From the NCBI RefSeq assembly GCF_018394055.1, contig NZ_CP074441.1:744001-808000 (forward strand): 64,000 nucleotides of DNA, written 5' to 3'. Numbering within the stretch: position 1 is the stretch's first letter; the number at the start of each line of letters is the position of its first letter. The position numbers and the translations under genes were made by a program. Positions 8,589 to 16,761 of the stretch are shown in pieces. This stretch comes from Weissella ceti (GTDB taxonomy: Bacteria > Bacillota > Bacilli > Lactobacillales > Lactobacillaceae). A model generated the notes under the pieces. It had not been told where the DNA came from. It did not search any database and saw nothing but the letters and a program-made list of their open reading frames with translations.

Positions 8589-8680
8589 CACAACACCACA
8601 CTCACTAAATTAATAACTAACGCAAGGACTGAAATGACTAATGCAGATATCGCCATTTTGTATAGAGTTTCGTTTTTCAT
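8588..8680 (-). CDS. 30-residue membrane peptide
   Basis: ATG at 8680, stop at 8588: MKNETLYKMAISALVISVLA and on to LVSVVL. A charged N-terminus leads into one hydrophobic helix. It is coupled to the HTH gene by a TGATG overlap. Length and make-up fit a small phage membrane protein or toxin peptide. No family recognised. Confidence 0.45.
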   Translation of the reverse strand: MKNETLYKMAISALVISVLALVINLVSVVL

Positions 8681-8689
8681 GATAATTTG

Positions 8690-8737
8690 TTAAAATGGGT
8701 ACACAAAGACGAGGTATCTCTACCCCGCTTTTGCTAT
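8690..8737 (+). ncRNA. Candidate antisense RNA with terminator
   Basis: On the plus strand TAAAAT near 8691 could serve as a -10 box, and GAGGTATCTCTACCCC followed by TTTT forms a short hairpin terminator ending at the 3' end of the peptide gene 8738-8854. Convergent layout with a shared terminator is seen in Fst-type type I toxin-antitoxin loci. Transcription is inferred, not shown. Confidence 0.35.
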
Positions 8738-8854
8738 TTATTTGAGAAGCAAGTTCACTAACGAATTGATTAAATTGATAATTGCTGTTATCAAGCTAAT
8801 CGTTACAATTCGCTCAGCGGCCTTGTTTTTCTTTTTGCGCTTTTTCTTACCCAT
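8738..8854 (-). CDS. 38-residue basic/hydrophobic peptide, type I toxin-like
   Basis: ATG at 8854, stop at 8738. A lysine/arginine-rich head (MGKKKRKKKNKAAER) is followed by a single amphipathic hydrophobic helix (IVTISLITAIINLINSLV). Such peptides are frequent in prophages of lactic acid bacteria and have the build of type I toxins. A candidate antisense RNA faces its 3' end. A structural or holin-like role cannot be excluded. Confidence 0.5.
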   Translation of the reverse strand: MGKKKRKKKNKAAERIVTISLITAIINLINSLVNLLLK

Positions 8855-8948
8855 TTCATTTTCCCTTTCTTTAATATTCAGGACTTCGTTACCTCAACCC
8901 TATAACTATATTATATAATACGTTCGTATAACAATCAACACTTTTACA

Positions 8949-8997
8949 TAAGAAAAACCGTGAATTATCAACTTTATTTAGTCGGTAACTCACGGTT
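8949..8997 (-). terminator. Terminator of the restriction-modification operon
   Basis: AACCGTGA and TCACGGTT form an 8-bp stem with a long loop. On the minus strand the stem is followed by a short T run. It lies just after the restriction gene stop at 9019. Confidence 0.65.
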
Positions 8998-9018
8998 ATT
9001 TTATTTACTTAAAATATT

Positions 9019-10299
9019 CTAGTCGACAGTAACACTTATTATCCAATCTATCCATGATTTTACAGTTGAATGTCGTCGTTCTGCCGTAGATTGAGATCCA
9101 ACCTCATACGCATATTTTAACAAAATTTCCGCAATAACTGGTTTACTAATAAAACCCCCATTGTTAATAAATTCCTTAAAACACATGTCGAAACTCTTAT
9201 CCCTTAACATTTGCTCTATGATAATTTTATTTCGCCTATTACTATTTGGCATTTTTTGAACTTTTCGGCCTAATTCCGTCAGAGCAAAAAGTCCTTTCTC
9301 AATACGTTTAACCATCCCAATAAAAACTAAGGCATTAAGATAATAATCGCCTTGCCTTTCATGAAATTCGTATCTATCTATCACATCAGACTTTTTAATC
9401 TCTTCATCAATGTAGTTTAACAAATCTAAAACTCTTGTAATATTATCAGCTTGCGGAAAACTACTTTTTACAACAATATTCTCACTTTGATTAGATATAT
9501 TAATGACATCATCAACAGTCAAATCTAATGATTCATCAACAATAAAGTTAATTTGTTCTACCTTTTTAATGCTGGAATAATTATCCTCTTTATTAAATTT
9601 GAAAATATGAAACGCATAAATACCATCTGAATACGTAAAATAAATCGGTAAGACTTTTTTATCCGTACCAAGATTATTATAGACCCGATATGGATAATAC
9701 AATTGTCGAATCATGAAAGTTTTAGGAATATAACTTTTCGCTTCGATTATAGCTAGTCTATCCAAAGTTTCAAATCCTGCATCAATTTCGACTTGACTAT
9801 TCTCCACTTCAAATTCAAACGTCTTATCTGAGCTTTCTAAATCAATATTATATTTTAAACTCCCACTAGACAACCGACCTGAAATGGTTTCAACAGCTGG
9901 AACTTCATCCATAGCCTTCATCACATAATCTATCATCCCAGTCATCTGGGCGATATTCAAGGCTACAGCTTCTGAAGTAACATCAAAACTATCAAAAGAA
10001 CGGACATATTCCGGCAGTTTTACAACAATAGGACGTTTGTCCTCATATGTAAACTCTGCATATGCTTTGAATTCACCAATAACATATGTTCCTCGACTAT
10101 TTGGTAGGATTCTCAATTTATGTTCTTTGAAAATATCTGGTAATGCGTCTACAGAATCAAACTTTGTCATTAGCCGTGGTTCGCGATATTTTTTAATTTC
10201 CATCGACGAAATTTCAAAAGACCCTCTCAAACGTATGGTCTCTAAAACATTGAAATCATCAAAAATCTTTCCCCACGCGTCATCATTTAACCCAGACAT
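9019..10299 (-). CDS. Putative type II restriction endonuclease
   Basis: A 426-residue protein, 15 bases downstream of a Dam-family methyltransferase, which strongly suggests that it is the matching restriction enzyme. The centre holds a PD-(D/E)XK-like arrangement, VEIDAGFETLD followed by AIIEAKSYIPKTFM, in which E-x-K would complete the metal site. The C-terminal third looks helical and winged-helix-like (YYLNALVFIGMVKRIEKGLFALTELG), perhaps the DNA-reading part. It is more AT-rich than the phage genes around it, a sign of recent gain. Specificity cannot be told from the sequence. Confidence 0.65.
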   Translation of the reverse strand: MSGLNDDAWGKIFDDFNVLETIRLRGSFEISSMEIKKYREPRLMTKFDSVDALPDIFKEHKLRILPNSRGTYVIGEFKAYAEFTYEDKRPIVVKLPEYVRSFDSFDVTSEAVALNIAQMTGMIDYVMKAMDEVPAVETISGRLSSGSLKYNIDLESSDKTFEFEVENSQVEIDAGFETLDRLAIIEAKSYIPKTFMIRQLYYPYRVYNNLGTDKKVLPIYFTYSDGIYAFHIFKFNKEDNYSSIKKVEQINFIVDESLDLTVDDVINISNQSENIVVKSSFPQADNITRVLDLLNYIDEEIKKSDVIDRYEFHERQGDYYLNALVFIGMVKRIEKGLFALTELGRKVQKMPNSNRRNKIIIEQMLRDKSFDMCFKEFINNGGFISKPVIAEILLKYAYEVGSQSTAERRHSTVKSWIDWIISVTVD

Positions 10300-10314
10300 C
10301 CTAAACTCCTAATT

Positions 10315-11160
10315 TTAATAGTTTGTAATAATTACTTCATCAACGTTTCCACGGCCTTGGGCGCGACTATTAATCACTCTCTTCGCTTGTACAATATGAA
10401 TGTTTTCAGAATACTCTTTGTACAATTCGTGAATAATTGGGGCTGATGAATTTGACATCATTACGTAAGCCCCACGACTATCTAATTCCTTAAACAAATC
10501 AGCCAAACGAGCTTGATGTTCATCTGTAAACCCATTCAATGTATATCCCACAAAATTTTGTTTATCGTCCGTCAAATTAGCATATGGCGGATCTAAATAT
10601 ACAAAATCATTCGCTTTTACATCTTTCAAGGCATCAGCGTAATCACCCGTTAAAATATTAACATTATTCTCATTCAAATAAACTGATACTGCCTTCAGTA
10701 CACTTTCATTAACAATTGATGGATTTTTATATTTTCCATACGGTACATTTACTTGTCCTTGACTATTCACTCGAAATAATCCATTAAACCCTGTTTTATT
10801 TAAGTAAATAAAGCGGGCTGCCCGCTCAATATCCGTCTTATTGTCTATAATTCCATTCCTATCCCACTCTCTAACAGTATAGTAATAATCACTAGAATTA
10901 TTTGCATCATGCTCTTTCAATATTTCTATTAATTCGTTTACATGTGTCTTAACAATTTTGTAAGTATTAGTTAGCTCTGAATTAAAATCATTAATTGTGA
11001 CGTTTTTAAACTGACTGTCTAAAAATACTGCTCCACCGCCCACAAACGGTTCAAAGTAATGCTCAAATTTCTCTGGAGCATATTTATTTATTTCTGATAG
11101 TAATTGTCTTTTTCCACCAGCCCATTTAACGAATGGTTTTATTAGCGGGTTCTTATTCAT
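10315..11160 (-). CDS. DNA adenine methyltransferase, Dam/D12 class
   Basis: A 281-residue N6-adenine methyltransferase. Motif I is FVKWAGGKRQLL at the N-terminus (SAM binding), then FEPFVGGGAVFLD, and the catalytic motif IV is DPPYANL near residue 190. This is the D12 alpha class (Dam, M.DpnII, M.EcoRV relatives). It would protect host and phage DNA from the downstream endonuclease. GATC or a related palindrome is the class norm, but the target here is inference. An AT-rich promoter region with TATAAT near 11229 lies upstream. Confidence 0.88.
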   Translation of the reverse strand: MNKNPLIKPFVKWAGGKRQLLSEINKYAPEKFEHYFEPFVGGGAVFLDSQFKNVTINDFNSELTNTYKIVKTHVNELIEILKEHDANNSSDYYYTVREWDRNGIIDNKTDIERAARFIYLNKTGFNGLFRVNSQGQVNVPYGKYKNPSIVNESVLKAVSVYLNENNVNILTGDYADALKDVKANDFVYLDPPYANLTDDKQNFVGYTLNGFTDEHQARLADLFKELDSRGAYVMMSNSSAPIIHELYKEYSENIHIVQAKRVINSRAQGRGNVDEVIITNY

Positions 11161-11266
11161 TCTTATTTTCTCCCAACTTCAAGTTTAACTTAACATCTAG
11201 ATTAACATATAATTTTTAAATTCAGTATAATATCCCGAAAAAAATGTCATTATTGTGAACCTTTTT

Positions 11267-11671
11267 TTATTTATTCACACGTAAATCATCTGTTTCATAA
11301 AACGATTCCGCGAAGTACATAAATGCACGTTCAATACGTTTTTGCCCTACTCGTTCCCCGATGTACATACGTTCTTCAATTTCACTCCAAGTTAACTTAT
11401 GAAAGTACCGTAACTTCAACATCGTTCGATAAGGTTCAGGCATGTATTCACACGCTGACTTGATATTCGTAATGATATTCTTAGCCCAAATTGCGTCAGT
11501 ATATTTTTGATCGTTCCCATTGCCGCCAGGTCGACTTGTAGGCATATCTGAAATAGTTGGAGACCCTAGAGATACACGGGCCATATTTTCTAATCTCGGC
11601 AATTCTTTTTCAAACAAATAGCGGACATTATCCACTGTTTTACGTTTATCTAGTTTTGGTAACAAAGCCAT
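11267..11671 (-). CDS. ArpU-family late transcription regulator
   Basis: A 134-residue protein. The C-terminal half (YRTMLKLRYFHKLTWSEIEE and GQKRIERAFMYFAESF) is the sigma-region-4-like HTH of the ArpU/RinA group that turns on phage late genes. It sits at the end of the early region and upstream of the packaging genes, as expected. The restriction-modification pair now separates it from those genes. Confidence 0.8.
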   Translation of the reverse strand: MALLPKLDKRKTVDNVRYLFEKELPRLENMARVSLGSPTISDMPTSRPGGNGNDQKYTDAIWAKNIITNIKSACEYMPEPYRTMLKLRYFHKLTWSEIEERMYIGERVGQKRIERAFMYFAESFYETDDLRVNK

Positions 11672-11781
11672 ACACTCAACGCCCCCTTAAAACGCCATTA
11701 ATCATCTTGTAATCAATTTTACCACTAAATCAGCACATTCATCTGAATGTAACTAAAATCGTTTACAAGCGATTTAAAGGG

Positions 11782-12114
11782 CTATTTACCGAAATTTTTC
11801 TTAGCACGATCAGATAGTGCTTGTCGTTGTTCTTCTGTCATCTCGCGCTTAGTCGTCGCGGACATACCCGCAATGTCGTCCATGTAGCCATAGAACTTAA
11901 TTACACGCCCGGTTTCGTCTACTTCTACACTAACGAACTGTGTAACGCGTGGTAGATACTTAGTAATATGCTTACGTACGTTTGTATAGATTGACCAACG
12001 CCCGCTCGCTTCTAGAAATGAAATACTGGTTTCTCGGTCATCTACACCAAATCTGCTCTTCGACACTTCTGCCGAAACTGTTTGATTATTCAATTTAATC
12101 TCTTTGAGTTCCAC
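11782..12114 (-). CDS. Phage protein of unknown function
   Basis: 110 residues beginning at a GTG codon at 12114 behind GGAGCAAGCGA. The middle reads as beta-strands (RWSIYTNVRKHITKYLPRVTQFVSVEVD) and the C-terminus is a basic helix. No family recognised. It follows the small zinc-motif gene in the early operon. Confidence 0.55.
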   Translation of the reverse strand: MELKEIKLNNQTVSAEVSKSRFGVDDRETSISFLEASGRWSIYTNVRKHITKYLPRVTQFVSVEVDETGRVIKFYGYMDDIAGMSATTKREMTEEQRQALSDRAKKNFGK

Positions 12115-12200
12115 TCGCTTGCTCCGTTTCCCTATAACTCACCCTGTTTTCAGGGTCTAAAATCAATTTAAAACCGTTTTAGGTACAAATACATTACTCG

Positions 12201-12458
12201 CTATTTAAAACGCTTAAAAAATCTATTAACTACACCGCGCATGTCTGACTTGAATTTGTCAACTGACTTAACCAATTCATAATTAAATGGTCGGCACGCT
12301 TTGCAATTATCTGCGTTGCAGTCTTCGGAGTGAATGTGCTCATCTTCCAAATCGCTTAAATCAACTTCTACCCAAGGTAACTTACAACGTTTGCAATTAC
12401 ACGCACCTGTCTCTTGACGTTTTAGTCGGTCTACTCGCCTATGTCGATTATTCGGCAT
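12201..12458 (-). CDS. Small phage protein with zinc-binding cysteines
   Basis: The better start is the ATG at 12458 (or its neighbour at 12461) behind GGGAGGAAG, giving about 85 residues; the longer frame has no ribosome site. Cysteine pairs CNCKRC and CNADNCKAC suggest a zinc ribbon. It overlaps the upstream gene by about 11 bases. Function unknown. Confidence 0.55.
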   Translation of the reverse strand: MPNNRHRRVDRLKRQETGACNCKRCKLPWVEVDLSDLEDEHIHSEDCNADNCKACRPFNYELVKSVDKFKSDMRGVVNRFFKRFK

Positions 12459-12747
12459 CATCTTCCTCCCACGAAACCGTGTAAGATCCGCTATCCATAA
12501 ACTCGCCACTCGGCTTTCTATGGGTAATGTAATACCCCAACTTTTCCAATTCACGTTGCACATCTTCGCGTTGTAAAGCCGCAACTTTTAACTTGTCGTA
12601 CCCACTGAAAGTGACTTCGTGGTATGTTGAACCATTTTCAATTTTGCGCTCAATGGCATCTAGAATGTTCTGTAAACCTTCTTCAGAAGCCTTTTTCTCC
12701 AAAATATTCTTATCAGTCCGTTCTCTTGCTTCTTTTGCTGTAATCAT
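12448..12747 (-). CDS. Phage protein of unknown function
   Basis: 99 residues, acidic and helical at the N-terminus, ending SYTVSWEEDD. The ATG at 12747 overlaps the stop codon of the upstream out-of-frame coding segment (TAATG), so coupling with a once-intact upstream gene is likely. No family recognised. Confidence 0.55.
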   Translation of the reverse strand: MITAKEARERTDKNILEKKASEEGLQNILDAIERKIENGSTYHEVTFSGYDKLKVAALQREDVQRELEKLGYYITHRKPSGEFMDSGSYTVSWEEDDAE

Positions 12748-12950
12748 TATTTTTCTCCTAACCCTACATATTCGTCTAAACGCTTGCGGATATGACGTTC
12801 AATATTCACATGCGCTACAGGTTGTTTTGCAAACCATTCTGCAAACTTCGGATAGTTGTCAACCTCCCACAGAGCTTCCAAAAAGTGGTCCCAAGATGTG
12901 TAATAAAAGTTTTCAATTCGATATTCTTCGCACGGTACCGCATTAGGTAC
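12747..12950 (-). pseudogene. 5'-truncated phage gene fragment overlapping the DUF3310-like gene
   Basis: In a second frame overlapping the DUF3310-like gene, 67 codons read as convincing protein (EEYRIENFYYTSW... then EWFAKQPVAHVNIERHIRKR) and end at 12749 exactly on the start of the next gene (TAATG). No good start codon exists; the frame is closed upstream. It looks like the tail of a gene whose head was lost by recombination, or the true tail of the overlapping gene after a frameshift. Confidence 0.5.
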
Positions 12951-13108
12951 TTAATCGCACTACCGCGATAGAAAGCGATAGTATCGTCACGTCCTACTAA
13001 TTCAGGCAGCACGTCCTTTAATTCGTTCCCACTAGCTAATTGATACCCAGCAGGCTTAGTTACAGGGTCATGTCCAGATAGGCAACTAGTGATATTAATC
13101 GTTTCCAT
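12815..13108 (-). CDS. DUF3310-like phage protein, probably truncated or frameshifted
   Basis: 97 residues. The N-terminal part resembles the DUF3310 nucleotide-kinase-like family (GYQLASGNELKDVLPEL, then AFYRGSAIKYLMRYRAKN). After RAKN the family pattern stops and the remainder (TFITHLGTTFWKLC...) is antiparallel in frame to a much more protein-like reading. The gene is therefore probably a mosaic or frameshifted copy. Confidence 0.55.
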   Translation of the reverse strand: METINITSCLSGHDPVTKPAGYQLASGNELKDVLPELVGRDDTIAFYRGSAIKYLMRYRAKNIELKTFITHLGTTFWKLCGRLTTIRSLQNGLQNNL

Positions 13109-13124
13109 AACATTCTCCTTCTAA

Positions 13125-13751
13125 TTAAAAATCAGCCATCTTAACTTTTGTGATGACACGTTCTCCTGTTCGAGTTAGTGGCATATGTTCTGGGACAGCT
13201 ACTAGTCCTTCGTAATATGCGCCATTATCTTGTCGTTGACGTCCTGTTTGTTCAAAGCGTTCTAATACCGCTCGCCAATTTGGAAGTAATTCATGTTCTA
13301 CGTAACGCAATCCTAATTGTTCTGAAATCAACTTCACGTCGTCATACATTAACCACACGCCATCAATGTTGATGTCAAAAATTTGAAATTGTGGTTCTGC
13401 ATTATGTGGGTTGCCTTGAATTTTCCCACCAAATGTTTCTCCGTAAATTATCACTCTTTTTTCGCCAAAAGTTTCGTCAAATTTGTAATTGCCGTTTTGT
13501 GTCAAATCGCCCAACAATTCTGTTTGATACCCTTGTAATTGTGAACCACCTGTACGGCCCTTAACCTCTAACTTATACCCATCCCAAATAATACGTGTAT
13601 TAGTCCCGTCCATTTTTTCAGACACCCACCATTTTGTTGTGTCGTTCATGTAAGGTAATAGTTCAGGTCGCGGTAATTCCTTATCCAACTTCTTTGTTTC
13701 CTTGTTGCGGATATATGGCCCGTAAAACTTTGGATAAATTAAAGTGTTCAT
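13125..13751 (-). CDS. RNA ligase family protein
   Basis: A 208-residue nucleotidyltransferase of the Rnl2-like RNA ligase domain. Motif I is SEKMDGTN with the AMP-accepting lysine near residue 46, motif III is IIYGETFGG, motif IV is YYEGLV, and motif V ends in ITKVKM. It would seal nicked RNA, for example tRNA cut by host defence nucleases. The chosen ATG follows AAAAGGAGAATGTG. The domain stands alone, without a kinase or phosphatase neighbour. Confidence 0.8.
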   Translation of the reverse strand: MNTLIYPKFYGPYIRNKETKKLDKELPRPELLPYMNDTTKWWVSEKMDGTNTRIIWDGYKLEVKGRTGGSQLQGYQTELLGDLTQNGNYKFDETFGEKRVIIYGETFGGKIQGNPHNAEPQFQIFDINIDGVWLMYDDVKLISEQLGLRYVEHELLPNWRAVLERFEQTGRQRQDNGAYYEGLVAVPEHMPLTRTGERVITKVKMADF

Positions 13752-13803
13752 CACATTCTCCTTTTAATAAATAATCATTCACTTAGTTAAGTGAGTAAAA
13801 AAA

Positions 13804-14196
13804 TTAAGCCTTCCAAATTTCAATTCTTAAACTACGGGTAAAGTGCGTCATCTTCTGCCCCGTCAGCTTAGTAATCTGACAATCATCGAACCCTAGCGCC
13901 ATTTGCATAGCATCTAACGTTGGCTTAATCATGTTGTCTAAATCTTTCGTTGATCGCTTTAACTGATTGACGTTGGTTTGATAGAACACTAAACTCACTG
14001 CCAGTTCATCTCCTGGTTGCACGTCTACTTGAAACTTATCTTGTAGTTCATCTAACGCTTCCGTCAGTTCATCTTTGTAGTCGTGATATTTCTTGCCACG
14101 ATATACAGCGTTAGTTTTCGTGTTGTGTTGCAAGTCATTTCCACTACCAAAATCGTTATTCAACTCAATTAACGCTTCAAAAATCTTGTTGCTCAC
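13804..14196 (-). CDS. rusA: RusA-family Holliday junction resolvase
   Basis: A 130-residue protein starting at GTG behind AGGAGAGAAATTT. The RusA signature is clear: KDLDNMIKPTLDAM followed by GFDDCQI, which carry the acidic metal-binding residues. It resolves branched DNA formed in phage recombination and before packaging. It lies next to the putative replication origin. Confidence 0.88.
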   Translation of the reverse strand: MSNKIFEALIELNNDFGSGNDLQHNTKTNAVYRGKKYHDYKDELTEALDELQDKFQVDVQPGDELAVSLVFYQTNVNQLKRSTKDLDNMIKPTLDAMQMALGFDDCQITKLTGQKMTHFTRSLRIEIWKA

Positions 14197-14213
14197 AAAT
14201 TTCTCTCCTAAAT

Positions 14214-14452
14214 TGGTGACGGACGGTGACGGTTAGTGACGGATCCTGGTGACGGTTTTAACCCAGTCATACCAACAGTTGTGACGGTTATGACGGTTTT
14301 ACCCCCTCTTATTTCTTATATATTCTTTTTTATTTACTTTTATTAATTTAAGAAGAATAAGTAATAAAAACCGTAATAACCGTCACTATCCACTCATACC
14401 AACGGTTTAAACCGAAACCATAACCGACACCAAACCGTCACTAACCGTCACC
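14214..14452. other. Putative phage replication origin with GTGACGG iterons
   Basis: Five direct GTGACGG copies begin at 14216, 14226, 14236, 14249 and 14281, a near copy lies at 14291, and three inverted copies (CCGTCAC) begin at 14380, 14435 and 14445. Between the two arms is a pure AT stretch of about 70 bases, a likely unwinding region. Repeats flanking an AT-rich core beside the helicase and primase genes fit an origin of replication. Confidence 0.65.
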
Positions 14453-14454
14453 CT

Positions 14455-15864
14455 TTACTTGATTAGGTAATATTTACCGTCTTTCTTTCCAACTCGCTTA
14501 TATCGTTCAGCCATTTTCTTGCCGAATGCTTGCGTACTCATTGGGCGTTCACCCTCGCCTAAGTTTAAACCTAGATAATAATCGGAATATTCACTGTACA
14601 ATTCTGACGACTTTCGCTCTCCTTGGTTATTTGAATGGCGTAACGTATCAACCCATTGTGTAAACGGATCGAGCGCCACAATATCATCAACAATGTTATC
14701 TTCGATTTTCCAATCTTCTTTAACCGCTTCTTGATATTGTTCAATCGCATAAGTAGCAAGCATTGGGATTTCTTCTCGTAACTTGTACTCTGGGAACATA
14801 TCGTCACGCTTCAATCGCTCGCTCGCAGTAGCAACGGGTGCTACGGTTTTGATGATGTGCAAACGTCGCTTGATAGCTCCACTGTCGTTGAACGTGGGCA
14901 TTTCGTTAACATTGACGATCATCTTTGAAGTAATACGGTAGTCCGTCCCGTCAACTCCTTTACGTTCAACCGGCGAAAGTCCACCACCAGTGATTGACTT
15001 AAACGTGTCATCTTCCTTAAATCGAACACGACTGGCATCATCGTCAACCATTAGTGACTTGCCAACGAAACGAGCAGTTTCAAAACGAGCATTGTTCCCT
15101 TGTAAGTTCTTCAACTTAAAAGCCCCTACTCGTTCGCTACCGAACATAGCTTGCGTTACCTTAGTAACGAAATGCGTCTTACCTGTTCCGCCAAGTGGGT
15201 CAAGCAAGAATAGCGCCCCTTGTTTCCAACTCATGTTCGATTGAAAAGCATAGCCTAACCATGCCCACAAGAACTTGGCGTTTTCTCCGAACATATATTC
15301 GGCATATGCCACCCACGTTTCAGGCACCTTGTTAGGGTCCGGTGCAAAGTCAAAACCATGAATAACGTACTTTTCTTTAACCGGATTGAAGAAAACGTTT
15401 GTTGTAACGTTCAATGTCCAACCTTTAAAGCCGATGTAATTATCTTTGATACTATCGTCAAAGCTTCGCGACTTCTCAATCAAGTACGGCTTAATGTCTC
15501 GTTGCAACTCTCGCTTTTTATTCGTTGTGATACGCAATCGATCACACAAGAACGTAATTGCAACGTCCACCATGTTATAGACTTGCTTAACTGGAACTCT
15601 GTCCCAAAACGAACCATTCCAGATATAACCCCAATCTTCTTTGACGGCCATGTTATCAGTGGCGATTAACCACTCTGAAAAATTAACAACTGAATTGATT
15701 ACATACTTGTAATTGCCTTCTTTCGACATTCGAATTTCTAGCCAGTTGTAATCTCCAATAAATGTTGTACTCATCATCGGATTGTTTAGTTCTTCTTGAT
15801 CACTGAATGGAATTTGAAGCGTGTTAAATCTATCGACCGATGTCAGTCTTAAATCATTTGCCAT
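14455..15864 (-). CDS. Phage replicative helicase (SF3, D5/P4-like)
   Basis: A 469-residue protein. Walker A is LGGTGKTHF near residue 225, then SLMVDDDASRVRF (Walker B-like) and the sensor region KMIVNVNEMPTFNDSGAIKRRLHII typical of superfamily 3 helicases of P4/D5 type. The C-terminus (AFGKKMAERYKRVG) resembles the winged-helix tail of such proteins. It unwinds the adjoining iteron origin, working with the primase gene 12 bases upstream. Confidence 0.85.
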   Translation of the reverse strand: MANDLRLTSVDRFNTLQIPFSDQEELNNPMMSTTFIGDYNWLEIRMSKEGNYKYVINSVVNFSEWLIATDNMAVKEDWGYIWNGSFWDRVPVKQVYNMVDVAITFLCDRLRITTNKKRELQRDIKPYLIEKSRSFDDSIKDNYIGFKGWTLNVTTNVFFNPVKEKYVIHGFDFAPDPNKVPETWVAYAEYMFGENAKFLWAWLGYAFQSNMSWKQGALFLLDPLGGTGKTHFVTKVTQAMFGSERVGAFKLKNLQGNNARFETARFVGKSLMVDDDASRVRFKEDDTFKSITGGGLSPVERKGVDGTDYRITSKMIVNVNEMPTFNDSGAIKRRLHIIKTVAPVATASERLKRDDMFPEYKLREEIPMLATYAIEQYQEAVKEDWKIEDNIVDDIVALDPFTQWVDTLRHSNNQGERKSSELYSEYSDYYLGLNLGEGERPMSTQAFGKKMAERYKRVGKKDGKYYLIK

Positions 15865-15876
15865 AATTCCTTCTTT

Positions 15877-16755
15877 CTACCCCAAAAGGCGCTTCGTTTT
15901 TCTTGTAATATCTTGCACGGGGTTATCCAATTGAGAAGATATGCCACTGTCCTCGAACGCTTCAAGTAAATCATCTTCGTTAATGTCGTTAAAAGCCGTT
16001 TTAAGAGCTCCTAGAACTCTCGTAAGGTTATTGTCCCGTTCGCCCTTTAAAAACGTTACAGCGTGTTTCTGGGTGTAACTTGTAATGAACGAAGTTAGGT
16101 TTTCAACACTAGGTTCTTCTGAAAAACTTCCAAAACCACCACCCGTGAAAACACTCTTCGGTTTTGGCACATATTCAGCTTGAATTTTGTATCGTTTACG
16201 CTCTGCCATATCCCACGGAACAATCGTGTCTTCTTGTTGTAAAGGTAGCCCCATAAGACGACCTACCGTCTTAGATGCAGTAATATCAGCGCCGTAGTTC
16301 AAGATATTCAGACCAGCACGCACCAAGTTTAGATAGACTTCTTGGATAGCTGTGTCTAAATGGTCTGGCATAATCGGCTCTCCTAGTGGAATGTATAGCC
16401 TAGCACCATTTTCATGGTCACTCTCATTTGAGAAAGAAGATGGTGTCTTCCAAAGATACATTTCAATCTGGCTCTTTGTTAGAACAGTCAGGAACTCGTG
16501 CACCAACTCTTGATAGTTTGGCACTCGATCTAAGTCGAAAATTAACGCTTGAACATTAACTATGTTGGCCCTGTTTCGTGCAAGTCCGTTTTTTAAATCA
16601 CTTGGTGTAAAATACTGCGCAGAATACATCTTGAAAGCATTCAAATCATTAATTGGCTCACGCCGTAGCGGTAAGCTTTCAACGTATTCAATTACATCTA
16701 ATTCATCGACGCAGTCATAGTCACCAAGCATGCCCGATTTCATAAATGCGTACAT
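15877..16755 (-). CDS. Phage primase-like protein (archaeo-eukaryotic primase type)
   Basis: 292 residues. The segment NVQALIFDLDRVPN carries the paired acidic residues expected of a prim-pol active site, and the later ENGARLYIPLGEPI resembles the second motif. Order primase then helicase is common in phages of this kind, where a single fused protein occurs in others. The assignment rests on the acidic motif and context rather than on a full family match. Confidence 0.65.
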   Translation of the reverse strand: MYAFMKSGMLGDYDCVDELDVIEYVESLPLRREPINDLNAFKMYSAQYFTPSDLKNGLARNRANIVNVQALIFDLDRVPNYQELVHEFLTVLTKSQIEMYLWKTPSSFSNESDHENGARLYIPLGEPIMPDHLDTAIQEVYLNLVRAGLNILNYGADITASKTVGRLMGLPLQQEDTIVPWDMAERKRYKIQAEYVPKPKSVFTGGGFGSFSEEPSVENLTSFITSYTQKHAVTFLKGERDNNLTRVLGALKTAFNDINEDDLLEAFEDSGISSQLDNPVQDITRKTKRLLG

Positions 16756-16761
16756 GATTGA

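Noticed and set aside
9019-11160. Restriction-modification genes as a separate integrated island
   Set aside because: No integrase, terminal repeats or target duplication seen around them; simple gene gain within the phage is enough.
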